The notes beneath the pieces are model-generated. The model searched no databases, had not been told where the DNA came from, and worked only from the letters and a program-made list of their open reading frames with translations. A DNA stretch of 64,000 bases, taken from the NCBI GenBank assembly GCA_028875335.1, contig JAPPEF010000220.1, positions 1-64,000 of the forward strand, read 5' to 3'. Of this stretch, positions 1-7,940 are shown one piece after another. This stretch comes from Gemmatimonadota bacterium. GTDB lineage: Bacteria > Latescibacterota > UBA2968 > UBA8231. How positions within the stretch are numbered: position 1 is the first letter of the stretch; every line of letters starts with the position of its first letter. The position numbers were made by a program, and so were the translations under genes.

Positions 1-976
1 GCCACGCGCCCTCGGAAGTGTTCGAAAGAACCGCGTAGTCCAACTGCCGCTGACGATCAACGGCAGACTTGAAAGAGATACCGGGATCCGCTCCCATGAT
101 ATAGTGCTGGAGAGTTCCGTCTGCGCGTCTGCGCATCCACATTCCGTGTCCGTAGTGGAGACCGGAATCGCCGCTGGCATCGGAGAAAGGCGTGCTGAAG
201 GTACGCACCAATTCATCGGAGACGATCTCGCCATTCCAGAACTCATCCCAGAGAGCCGCGATGTCTGCCAGCGTCGAGAACAAACCGCCGTCCGAGGCAC
301 CGACGATGGGCAGGTTGTAGATGTTAGTCCGCCAGCTCTCTCTGTCTTCGATGTAGCCAAGGGCCGTGCATTCCGGTAGTTGGTTCATGGCGAAGAATCC
401 AGAGCGATTCATTCTCGCTGGTCCGAGGATCTCTTCGGCGACGACGTCCTGAAAGCGCTTCCCTGTTACCTCTTCCACCACTACACCTAGCAAGATGTAA
501 CCGCTGTTGCAGTACGAGAACCCTTCCCCCGGTGCAAACTTCATCTCCCGTTGTGGGAACACCGGCAGATAGTCCTTTGGACCTCTTAGCTCGTACCAAG
601 GGATGCCGACGGTGAAATTGTCAAAATCCTCGATGAGCTCTTCGTCGTAATAGTCGGGAATCCCGGAGGTGTGGGTAAGCAGATGCTGGATGGTGATGGC
701 CTCTGAGTAATCCGGCAGTTCCACTGAGATGCAGTCGCGCACTTGAGTAGCCAATGCCAGCCGACCCGCGTCGATGAGACGACCCACGGTCAATGCCGTC
801 AGCAGCTTCGTTCCAGAAGCAATGCCAAAGCGCGTCTCTGCGGTATTGGCGATGGAGTTGGCGCGATCGGCGAACCCTGCCGATCTCTCGTACAGCGGCT
901 GGCCATGTCGCCGGGCACAGACGACGCCGGAGAACGCGCACTCCTCCACGATCTCGTCTAGGGAATTCCACTGCAT
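1..976 (-). CDS. Serine hydrolase, beta-lactamase / class C PBP family (C-terminus cut by window edge)
   Basis: On the minus strand a frame starts at ATG 976 and stays open to the left edge, giving at least 325 codons with the C-terminus missing. It encodes a serine hydrolase of the Beta-lactamase Pfam family (esterase, peptidase or transpeptidase-like; substrate unknown). Visible motifs are the SxxK nucleophile motif SGTK at residues 54-57, the family-typical LLTHTSGIPDYY at about 99-110, and the YxN motif YCNSGY at 155-160. At the place of the third motif (HxG) there is GADPG at 295-299, so that motif is non-canonical. No signal peptide is seen at the N-terminus, so it is probably cytoplasmic. 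It is followed upstream on the same strand by an aldo/keto reductase after a 35-bp gap. Confidence 0.88.
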   Translation of the reverse strand, partial: MQWNSLDEIVEECAFSGVVCARRHGQPLYERSAGFADRANSIANTAETRFGIASGTKLLTALTVGRLIDAGRLALATQVRDCISVELPDYSEAITIQHLLTHTSGIPDYYDEELIEDFDNFTVGIPWYELRGPKDYLPVFPQREMKFAPGEGFSYCNSGYILLGVVVEEVTGKRFQDVVAEEILGPARMNRSGFFAMNQLPECTALGYIEDRESWRTNIYNLPIVGASDGGLFSTLADIAALWDEFWNGEIVSDELVRTFSTPFSDASGDSGLHYGHGMWMRRRADGTLQHYIMGADPGISFKSAVDRQRQLDYAVLSNTSEGAW

Positions 977-1011
977 AGGCTTACGAGACTCTGCTCCCGG
1001 GCCGGGTAGAG

Positions 1012-1896
1012 CTATTCCGGCTCCTCGCCAATACTCGCCAGACGAGCCTTTGCCTCCGCGTAGAGATCCGCGGGCAGTGGCCCCGCCAAGGCCGCAGCGA
1101 CATTGGCCTTCATGTGTTCGAGGTTCGTCGTGCCGACGATTGTCGTGTGACACGCTGGATGCGCGAAGGTGAAGCGCAGGATGAACTCGTGGCGACTCAT
1201 CTCGCCGATAAGTTCGTCGAGACCGGACTGCTCCCACTTCGACTGGCGCTCCTCATTGGCTCGGTGGCCCAAGCTAATGCCGCCGCGAATGAGAATACCG
1301 GCGCCGGCGTCGGCCGCTTGCTGAATAATCCTCTCGTGCTGGCGCTCAAGGGCGGAGTAGGGAATCTGAAACACATCAAACGCACCCGACTCCACGAATG
1401 CGGCCAAATGCGGCAGTGTCGAAGACACGCCGAAGAAACGGGTCTTTCCCGCCTGTCGAATATCCTCAAGCACTTCGATCAGCCCTCCCAACTCAACATC
1501 CTCCACGGTGGGATTGTGCATCTGTAGTAGATCCACGCAGGCGGTCTTCAGGCGGCGCAGGCTCTGGTCGATATTGGTGCGCAGACGCTCGGCCGTCCAC
1601 AGGTGGCTTGGGTCCAGTCTGTTGCCATCCTCGTCGATGTTACAGCCACACTTGGTAGCTAGAAAAAACTCGTCGCGGCGATGGCTAAGGTACTTGCCGA
1701 CCCGCCCCTCGCTCGCGCCGTAATCCGGAGCCGTGTCAACTAAGTTGATCCCAGCATCGAGGGCCGCATTTAATACGCTGCCGGCCTGATCGTCGTACTC
1801 CGCCTCATCCGGCAGGCCGCGCTCAGCCGCGCCAAAGCCGAGTTGCGTGACCTCGAGCCCTGTGCGGCCCAAAGTGCGTTTAGTCAAATTGTCCAT
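1012..1896 (-). CDS. Aldo/keto reductase family oxidoreductase
   Basis: 294 residues, normal for the family. It should be an NAD(P)H-dependent TIM-barrel oxidoreductase acting on a carbonyl or sugar-type substrate that cannot be named from sequence. The catalytic tetrad is visible: Asp54 and Tyr59 in VDTAPDYG, Lys82 in LATKCG, and His127 in LLQMHNP. The N-terminal RTLGRTGLEVTQLGFG strand-loop is typical. The start at 1896 is fixed by a GAGGAGG ribosome site just upstream. The C-terminal HMKANVAAAL helix is intact, which is a useful comparison for the interrupted aldo/keto reductase at 41707-42591. It lies downstream of nothing on its strand and upstream of the serine hydrolase, possibly in one transcript with it. 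Confidence 0.93.
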   Translation of the reverse strand: MDNLTKRTLGRTGLEVTQLGFGAAERGLPDEAEYDDQAGSVLNAALDAGINLVDTAPDYGASEGRVGKYLSHRRDEFFLATKCGCNIDEDGNRLDPSHLWTAERLRTNIDQSLRRLKTACVDLLQMHNPTVEDVELGGLIEVLEDIRQAGKTRFFGVSSTLPHLAAFVESGAFDVFQIPYSALERQHERIIQQAADAGAGILIRGGISLGHRANEERQSKWEQSGLDELIGEMSRHEFILRFTFAHPACHTTIVGTTNLEHMKANVAAALAGPLPADLYAEAKARLASIGEEPE

Positions 1897-1999
1897 GGTT
1901 CCTCCTCAAATAGGTCATTGATAGCGCCCTAGATACCCGCCAAAAAGGCGCTTTGTCAAGCACCATAGCCGCGGAGCGCGCCGTGCCCATCAAGGAGGT

Positions 2000-2377
2000 T
2001 CAGGCGTCGATACAGGGGATGCCGTACTGCTTGAGGCGTGCGTCCCGCGTCACCAGGGTTAAATTCTCCAATTTCGCCTGCGCCGCTTGGATGCGATCAA
2101 AGGGGTCCTGATGGATTGGGGGCAAGGAAACCACGGCCAAGGCGTGCGCTAGGGTAATGGGTAGTGGTTGAAAGCGCTCTTCCTCCAAGACCTCTTCGAG
2201 GTTGTCCGGTGCCTTCAGTCGGCCCAGCGCCTTTTTGATGGCGATTTCCCAAGCGGCTGCCGCGCTGATAAAAACCGCGTTCTGGCCTTGGCTGATGGCG
2301 ACCCGGGCGGGCGAAGCAAGGAGGGTGGGGTCGTCGAGCCACGACAATAGCGCGTGGGTGTCCAAGAGGAGATTCAC
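2000..2377 (-). CDS. PIN-domain ribonuclease, VapC-type toxin
   Basis: 125 residues, the normal size for a PIN-domain toxin. PIN toxins are Mg-dependent endoribonucleases that cut tRNA, rRNA or mRNA. The acidic residues expected for the metal site are present: Asp6 in LLLDTHALLSW, Glu44 in AAWEIAIKK, Asp91/Asp94 in QDPFDRIQ, and Asp112 in VTRDAR. The WEIAIK and DPFDR motifs match the PIN subgroup often called type II toxin-antitoxin PIN (Sll0205-like). Its ATG overlaps the end of the upstream antitoxin gene by 4 nt, so the two are translationally coupled. The role as a toxin is inferred from family and pairing. Confidence 0.88.
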   Translation of the reverse strand: MNLLLDTHALLSWLDDPTLLASPARVAISQGQNAVFISAAAAWEIAIKKALGRLKAPDNLEEVLEEERFQPLPITLAHALAVVSLPPIHQDPFDRIQAAQAKLENLTLVTRDARLKQYGIPCIDA

Positions 2378-2613
2378 GGTTGTTCGCCCCTAAAGGCCGC
2401 CGCTATTTCTTCGGGCAATTCGTCGAAGTTGTCCTCTAGCGCGACTTGGCCACGCCACTGTCCCCCTTGACGAGGCTGGACCGACTGCTCGTACGGAATG
2501 AGTTTGGCCACCGGCTTGCCAGCTCGGCCGATGACGATCTCCTCTCCCTGGAGTACCCGTTCGATCAGTCTGGAGAGCTGTGTTTTAGCCTGGTGGATAT
2601 TGGTGATGTGCAT
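2374..2613 (-). CDS. Phd/YefM-type antitoxin
   Basis: 79 residues from ATG 2613. This start is chosen over an upstream in-frame ATG at 2667 because an AAGGAG ribosome site lies 8 nt before it and because the Phd fold begins at MHITNIHQAKTQLSRLIE. The segment GEEIVIGRAGKPVAKLIPY is the classic Phd/YefM central strand. Such proteins bind the operator of their own operon with the N-terminal domain and neutralise the toxin with the C-terminal tail. The tail is unusually acidic (LEDNFDELPEEIAAAF). It overlaps the PIN toxin gene by 4 nt and sits directly downstream of two overlapping inverted repeats at 2627-2650. Confidence 0.9.
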   Translation of the reverse strand: MHITNIHQAKTQLSRLIERVLQGEEIVIGRAGKPVAKLIPYEQSVQPRQGGQWRGQVALEDNFDELPEEIAAAFRGEQP

Positions 2614-2626
2614 GGACCAACTCCTT

Positions 2627-2650
2627 TTTAGCTTAGCTAAACTTAGTTTA
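2627..2650. promoter_or_regulatory. Two overlapping inverted repeats, probable operator of the Phd/PIN operon
   Basis: Two perfect inverted repeats overlap just upstream of the antitoxin ribosome site. The first is TTTAGCT-T-AGCTAAA at 2627-2641 (7-bp arms, 1-nt centre). The second is TAAACT-T-AGTTTA at 2638-2650 (6-bp arms, 1-nt centre). They are AT-rich in a GC-rich setting and contact both promoter and leader. Phd-family antitoxins repress their own promoters through tandem palindromes, so this is the likely operator. Binding is inferred. Confidence 0.7.
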
Positions 2651-2669
2651 CTGCCAAAGTATGTCAAGC

Positions 2670-3641
2670 CTATTCGCCGAGCACTTCTATCGCACTCTCC
2701 ACGGCCTCGACCCGCGCGTCCTGAACCGAATCCTCGCTATACCAAGCCGTATGGCTCGTCAGCAGGATATTCGCCGCCGTCCGCAGCGGGGAGTCGCCGG
2801 GAAGGATCTCCGGTTCGAAAACGTCCAGACCGGCACCGCCGAGCCGTCCCTCGTTCAGGGCCGCGGCCAACGCCTCGGCGTCGACCAGAGCGCCGCGCGC
2901 CACGTTGACCAACAGGGCGGATTTCTTCATCATCGCCAGGGTCTCGGCGTTGATGATACAGCGCGTCTGGGGCGTCAGCGGCAGGTGCAGCGAAACTAGA
3001 TCTGCCGTTCGCAGCAGCTCTTCCCGCCCGACCCGCGCAGCCCAGTCGATCCCAGCGGCCTCCACTTCGTCGAAATAGACCACGTCCCGCACCAAGGGCC
3101 GCATCAGTTCACCCAACTTGCGGCCGATGCGGCCGAATCCCAGCACGCCCAGCCTCAACCTGCTCAACCGCCGAATGGGAGCCGGCGTTCTCAGAGACCA
3201 CTCCCCGCGCAGCAACTGCTCCTGCGTCGATCCAAGCTGACGGTGCAGGGCCAGCAACATGCCCATGGCGTGGACCGCCACTTCCTCGACGCAGTACTGC
3301 GGCGTATTGCGGACGCTCATACCGCGTTCGGCGGCCGCTTCCAAGTCGACATTGTCGAGACCCGTGCCATATCGCTGCAGCAGTTTACAACTGCCCGGGA
3401 GCAGGCCGATGATCTCCGCGTCTATGGGGGCGATGCAGAACATCAGCGCGTCGAGGCGGGGTGCCGAGGCGATCGCCTGCTTCAGTTTGCACCGCTTTTC
3501 ATCCACTGAATCGGTGACCGCGATTCCCGCAGAGGACAGCGCAATCCCCGCCCGCCCGAGCCGTTCCCTTTCTGGATCGAGGTCTTCGGACACCCAGTCG
3601 CACACCAGCACGTGCTTTTGCATTGGCATTGTCTCACTCAT
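2670..3641 (-). CDS. D-isomer-specific 2-hydroxyacid dehydrogenase
   Basis: 323 residues from ATG 3641, which has GGTGGGAGA upstream. A longer reading to 3890 would overlap the next gene and adds low-quality sequence, so it is rejected. The enzyme should interconvert a D-2-hydroxy acid and a 2-keto acid with NAD(H); phosphoglycerate dehydrogenase-like and glyoxylate reductase-like members look similar. Seen are the Rossmann motif GVLGFGRIGRKLG, the substrate loop YGTGLDNVD, the catalytic Arg in NVARGALVD, the Glu in DVFEPEI, and the His in LTSHTAWYS. It lies in the same direction as the phosphodiesterase-like gene behind it, with a 124-bp gap. Confidence 0.92.
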   Translation of the reverse strand: MSETMPMQKHVLVCDWVSEDLDPERERLGRAGIALSSAGIAVTDSVDEKRCKLKQAIASAPRLDALMFCIAPIDAEIIGLLPGSCKLLQRYGTGLDNVDLEAAAERGMSVRNTPQYCVEEVAVHAMGMLLALHRQLGSTQEQLLRGEWSLRTPAPIRRLSRLRLGVLGFGRIGRKLGELMRPLVRDVVYFDEVEAAGIDWAARVGREELLRTADLVSLHLPLTPQTRCIINAETLAMMKKSALLVNVARGALVDAEALAAALNEGRLGGAGLDVFEPEILPGDSPLRTAANILLTSHTAWYSEDSVQDARVEAVESAIEVLGE

Positions 3642-3702
3642 CTCCGTTCTCCCACCTGTCTCGGTGCTTTTGAGCCTGCACCTTTTGTTGTGCGTGTACG
3701 CT

Positions 3703-3719
3703 GTTGTGAGGATTACAAC
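3703..3719. promoter_or_regulatory. Short inverted repeat upstream of the dehydrogenase gene
   Basis: GTTGT and ACAAC arms (5 bp) are separated by 7 nt in the 124-bp gap between the dehydrogenase start and the end of the phosphodiesterase-like gene. The position would suit an operator for the dehydrogenase gene. Arms this short occur by chance, so this is only a candidate. Confidence 0.25.
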
Positions 3720-3765
3720 GCCATCCTTGAATTTTAGCCACCCGAAGTCGGAACGGTCTGGGGCA

Positions 3766-5727
3766 TCAGGACCGGCTAGGATCCCGCTCCCGGACCATCT
3801 CGTGCCCCTCAAACAAATCCCGCGCCACCGTTCCCTGCGCCTGGCGCGGCGGCTCGGTCCCCAATATCTGGCAGAAGGTGGGCACAACATCGGCGGCGTG
3901 GATGTACCCTAATTTGTCCACCGGCCGCTCGTAGCCCCGCTTTACGCCCGGCCCGGCCAGCAACCACGAGCCAAAGCTGGACGAGGCCTCACTTTGGGTC
4001 GGCAGAAAACCCCCGTGGTGCGCCCCGAACACATTGGGCGCTCCAACGCAACCTCCGCCGACAATGCCGCGCCACTGCCCGTAGTACCCGCTCACGTACC
4101 CGTGGTCCCAGGCAAAGACCACATCGCCACACTGGTCTCCCCACTGGCCGAGGATGTACGCGTCCCGCCGAGGCAGGGCTATAGCCACAGGATTGCGCCC
4201 CACCTCTTGGTCAACCCACGTGCGCAGGGCCAGCAGCAGTTCGGTCTCAATGCGGTCGAATTCCGGCCCCGGCTCGGCGTTGATGAAAATGTCAAACCCC
4301 TTGTCGTCCTTCATATAGGCCCGGGTGCGCTCCCAGTCGATATCCTCCTCGCGCACCTGATCTCGCACCAGCGTCTCTTCCCCGCTGCCCTTGAGCGCCA
4401 GAAAGCCCTGCTCGTGCAAAAACTGCCGGATATTAGCCACCCGCACATCGGGTGAGCACCCGTGGTCGGACACCACGCCCACGTACGTATGCTCGTCTGC
4501 GCCCTCCCACAGCCGGCCCAAAATGCGGTCCCCCACCTGATAGGCCCGTCGGAAATAGTCCACGTACTGTTCGGCGCGCTCAGCTTCGTACCCCGGACAC
4601 ACCGGATCCACATCCCCAAGGTGGATGTGGTTGAGATAGTCGTACAGATGCCAGTGGCATATAAAAAAGGAACAGCCCCGCTCGCGCAGCATGTAGCGTG
4701 CTACCTCGGCAAACCACATCCCCTGGTACTCGCATTCTTCTAAGGCCGTGTCAAAATCGGCCATTCCCGAGGTGTAGGGCAACATGGAGGCGTGTTCCTG
4801 ATACGGGCCAAAGCGCTCCACCAGTTCCCCGGCCAACTCATCGGGCAGCGTGAAGCCGTCGGTATAAGTCACCTGAGTGCGGTAGAGCTTGAGGCGGCTG
4901 CCATCCGCGGCCAGTTCCATCAGCTTGAAGCGCACTGACGCCGAGCGTCTATTCCCGTCCATGGCAAAGTCCTCCACCGCCCACTCGCTCCATTCCCCTA
5001 TCCCGGCAGTGGCTATGCAACTGGCCCCATCTCGGTCCCGGCAGACCAACACTCGGTCGTAGCCCTTCCCCGCACTGTCCACCACCAGCAAGTGAAAAGC
5101 GGTGATATCCCCACCCAACCGAGCCACCACCTCAATGCGACTCTCCAGCGGCGGAGCCTTGCTCGCGGGTAGGTTCCGCCACCCCTGCGCCGGTGTTAGC
5201 GACGGAATCGGCTCGACGCTACGCTGGGCCTGTCGCACGGCCGTGCCGTCGTGGTCCATCTCGATGTCTCCCTCTAGCGCGGCGTCCGTGGTATAAGCCT
5301 GGCAGATAGCCACTTCAAAATCCGTACTGCGGTGTCCGGGATGGCCAAAACCATCAACCACAAAACCCGTCTCCACCCCAGAAGGATGAGCCGCCGGATA
5401 GTGGACGGCCACGCTTTGCATACCTGCCCGCTCCAAGGCATTCCAAATGCGCTCGGCATTGTTGGCCCGCCCGTCGAAACTGTCGATCCGCTGGCCCGGC
5501 GCGACTTCCACCCGCCAGCGCGTCACCCCGTGCGTGCCCGTGTGCGCCCCCGTCGAAAGGGTAGCCCAGTTAGTCGGGGTCCACACTGGGAAAGAGGGCA
5601 GGGTCTGGTTGACCGTCCCCTCCCGCAGCAAGCGCTCGAAGTGGGGCAAAGCCCCTTCCGCGGCGAATCGCTTCATCATCGGGACGATAAAGCCGTCCAT
5701 GCCAAAGGCGTATATTTTGCGCTCCAT
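3766..5727 (-). CDS. Alkaline phosphatase / type I phosphodiesterase superfamily hydrolase
   Basis: 653 residues, start fixed by GAGGAG before ATG 5727. The fold is the metal-dependent phosphodiesterase / nucleotide pyrophosphatase branch of the alkaline phosphatase superfamily. The first metal Asp is in FGMDGF near the N-terminus, the nucleophile is probably the Thr in PVWTPTNWATLSTG, a second metal site is GVVSDHGCSPDV, and HHGGFLPT is near the C-terminus. No signal peptide is present, so it appears cytoplasmic. The substrate cannot be told; related proteins in Planctomycetes-like genomes sit with sugar and dioxygenase genes. It is divergent from the DUF6785-like gene, sharing a 182-bp region. 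Confidence 0.85.
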   Translation of the reverse strand: MERKIYAFGMDGFIVPMMKRFAAEGALPHFERLLREGTVNQTLPSFPVWTPTNWATLSTGAHTGTHGVTRWRVEVAPGQRIDSFDGRANNAERIWNALERAGMQSVAVHYPAAHPSGVETGFVVDGFGHPGHRSTDFEVAICQAYTTDAALEGDIEMDHDGTAVRQAQRSVEPIPSLTPAQGWRNLPASKAPPLESRIEVVARLGGDITAFHLLVVDSAGKGYDRVLVCRDRDGASCIATAGIGEWSEWAVEDFAMDGNRRSASVRFKLMELAADGSRLKLYRTQVTYTDGFTLPDELAGELVERFGPYQEHASMLPYTSGMADFDTALEECEYQGMWFAEVARYMLRERGCSFFICHWHLYDYLNHIHLGDVDPVCPGYEAERAEQYVDYFRRAYQVGDRILGRLWEGADEHTYVGVVSDHGCSPDVRVANIRQFLHEQGFLALKGSGEETLVRDQVREEDIDWERTRAYMKDDKGFDIFINAEPGPEFDRIETELLLALRTWVDQEVGRNPVAIALPRRDAYILGQWGDQCGDVVFAWDHGYVSGYYGQWRGIVGGGCVGAPNVFGAHHGGFLPTQSEASSSFGSWLLAGPGVKRGYERPVDKLGYIHAADVVPTFCQILGTEPPRQAQGTVARDLFEGHEMVRERDPSRS

Positions 5728-5909
5728 ATCTCCTCGTCTAGCAAAAGGTCTCAGATGTCCAGATAGTTAGCGGCATTTTTCCGCAGACAGCAACCGGATC
5801 GCCGACAGCTTTCGTCGCAGGATCAGCCATTTATTGACGACTATCTGCGGATTTGGCTACGTTTCCCACTTCGCCGCGCACCCGCTACTTCATCCTTTTA
5901 AATCACTCT

Positions 5910-7856
5910 ATGCCCCCAGACCCCCAGCCCTCCCCCGCAATTCGCCTGCCGGCGATGCTAACCGGCCTCGGACTCTGCGCCCTGATTGCCGTCGGCCTGC
6001 CCTACGGGGAATTCGTGATCAAGGGTACCCGGCTGGGCCTGAGCTCATCGACGCCAGCGGCCTTTTTCCTGCTCTTCTGTCTGCTCGCGCTGGTGCAACC
6101 GCTGCTGGGGCTAATGCGGCAGCAGTGGGCCTTCAATCGCGCCGAACTGCTGCTGATTACCTCAATGATGATGCTGGCAACGGCGATCCCATCGCGAGGC
6201 TTTACCGGTGCCACGCTCCCCGCCATTTCCAGCGTGCTCTACTACGCGACCCCAGAAAACAACTGGGCCGAACTGCTGGTGCCCCACATCCCCACTTGGC
6301 TGGTCGTCCAAGACGAAGTGGCGATCAAGCAGTTTTACGAGGGACTCCCCCGAGGCGAATCCATTCCCTATGGCGCTTGGGTCGAGCCGCTTTTCTGGTG
6401 GCTGCTCTTTATGGCTGCTTTCTACCTCGTGCTCATCTGCGCGATGGTAATTATGCGGCGGCAGTGGATGGACCACGAGCGGCTGCTCTACCCGCTGGTC
6501 CAAGTGCCGTTGGGAATGATCGAAGATGGCCCGCGGCCCGCGCGCATAAAACCCTTTTTGCGCAATCCAATAATGTGGGCTGGCTTTGCCGTGCCAGCGA
6601 TCCTCAACACGATCAACTCCTTTAGCCACTACTACGAATTCGCGCCGCGCGTCGATCTCAACCTGCCGCTAGCCCTAGGGCACGACGCGGTTGTCCTGCG
6701 CATACGGCTCAACTATCTGATGATGGGCTTGGCCTATTTTATCAACACCGGAATCTCCGGCAGCTTGTGGTTTTTCTATGTGTTGGCCAAAGCCCAAGAA
6801 TGGGCCTGCTCGACCCTCGGCATCTTCACCACTGAACAACTCGACGCTTACAGCCATGCCGGCCCCACCACGGGCATGTTGAGCCATCAGAGCATGGGCG
6901 CGATGATTGCGCTGGTCGTCTTGGGGCTGTGGACGGCGCGCGGGCATCTAAAGGCCGTGTGGCAGCAGGCCAAAGCCGGCGGCAGCGCGGCCGGAGAGCT
7001 GTTGTCCTATCGGACGGCCGTGGTTGGCTTGGCTGTGGGCATGCTCGTCATGGGCTTGTGGCTGTGGCAGACGGGCTTGCCTTGGTGGGTGGTGGTGCTG
7101 TTTCTCGGCGCGGCGTTCGCCATCTTCTTCGCCCTCACCCGCGTGATCGTCGAAGCGGGTCTCTCGTCGGCCGTGGAGGGGCTGTCGGGCGCGGGCTTTG
7201 TGGTCTCGGGCGTCGGCTCATCGGCGCTGGGGGCGACGGGGATGATGGCGCTGGGCTTTACCCTCGCTTGGGCGGGCGACCTGCTGGTCTTTATGATGGC
7301 TCCTTGCGCCAACAGTATCCGCATGTTGCACGGCCTCAAGATCGGTCGGCGGCGCGTCCTAGCAATGTTGACAGCCGCGTTAGTCATTGGCCTTTTGGGC
7401 TCCATCTACGCGACCTTGAACTTGGGCTACCAGTACGGAGCACTCAACCTGCACCGCCAGTATTTCTCCGGACTTTTCGCCTGGGAGCCGTTTCGCTTTG
7501 CCGCCCGCTTCATCGAGACGCCGACCGGACCCTATTGGCTGGGGTGGCTCTGGAACGGGGTAGGGGCCGCGGTCATGGCACTCTTGCTGTGGGCGCGCCA
7601 CCATTTGTTGTGGTGGCCCCTGCACCCCATAGGCTACGTGGCCAGCGGCACCTGGATCCTCGGCAACATCTGGTTCAGCATCTTTCTCGCTTGGCTGATT
7701 AAATCCGTCGTCTTGAAATACATGGGACCGAACGGCTACCGCTCGACGCGCTGGTTCTTTTTGGGGGTGATACTTGGGCAATTCGCTTCGGGCGGAGCGT
7801 GGCTAGTCGTGGATGGCTTCACCGGAATGACGGGCAACGTGATTCGCATGTACTAA
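5910..7856 (+). CDS. Polytopic membrane protein, DUF6785/DUF6784-like
   Basis: 648 residues from ATG 5910. A TTG at 5853 would add 19 residues with no better ribosome site and is less likely. The protein has more than ten hydrophobic segments, for example LTGLGLCALIAVGLPYGEF and FFLLFCLLALVQPLLGL, so it is an inner-membrane protein with transporter-like layout. The loop TAIPSRGFTG followed by YATPENNW, and WLVVQDEVAIKQFYEGLP, resemble the uncharacterised DUF6785 family of Planctomycetes and related phyla. Function is not known. It is transcribed away from the phosphodiesterase-like gene; no motif tells what it might transport. Confidence 0.72.
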   Translation: MPPDPQPSPAIRLPAMLTGLGLCALIAVGLPYGEFVIKGTRLGLSSSTPAAFFLLFCLLALVQPLLGLMRQQWAFNRAELLLITSMMMLATAIPSRGFTGATLPAISSVLYYATPENNWAELLVPHIPTWLVVQDEVAIKQFYEGLPRGESIPYGAWVEPLFWWLLFMAAFYLVLICAMVIMRRQWMDHERLLYPLVQVPLGMIEDGPRPARIKPFLRNPIMWAGFAVPAILNTINSFSHYYEFAPRVDLNLPLALGHDAVVLRIRLNYLMMGLAYFINTGISGSLWFFYVLAKAQEWACSTLGIFTTEQLDAYSHAGPTTGMLSHQSMGAMIALVVLGLWTARGHLKAVWQQAKAGGSAAGELLSYRTAVVGLAVGMLVMGLWLWQTGLPWWVVVLFLGAAFAIFFALTRVIVEAGLSSAVEGLSGAGFVVSGVGSSALGATGMMALGFTLAWAGDLLVFMMAPCANSIRMLHGLKIGRRRVLAMLTAALVIGLLGSIYATLNLGYQYGALNLHRQYFSGLFAWEPFRFAARFIETPTGPYWLGWLWNGVGAAVMALLLWARHHLLWWPLHPIGYVASGTWILGNIWFSIFLAWLIKSVVLKYMGPNGYRSTRWFFLGVILGQFASGGAWLVVDGFTGMTGNVIRMY

Positions 7857-7904
7857 AGACAAATAAAGCCAAGAATTACATACAGTTATCAATTGGCAAA
7901 AAAC

Positions 7905-7933
7905 TTGACACTCGCCTAGCCGTTGATTAAATC
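7905..7933 (+). promoter_or_regulatory. Candidate sigma70-type promoter for surface locus 1
   Basis: A perfect -35 TTGACA lies at 7905-7910. With a 17-nt spacer the -10 would be TAAATC at 7928-7933, which matches the consensus only partly. The surrounding 80 bp are AT-rich compared with the genes on both sides. The implied transcription start falls right at the ATG at 7941, so the true -10 or the start codon may differ. Confidence 0.35.
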
Positions 7934-7940
7934 AAACAGC

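Noticed and set aside
3642..3890. N-terminal extension of the dehydrogenase to 3890
   Set aside because: It overlaps the phosphodiesterase-like gene, has a low-quality Arg-rich sequence, and the ATG at 3641 has a good ribosome site.
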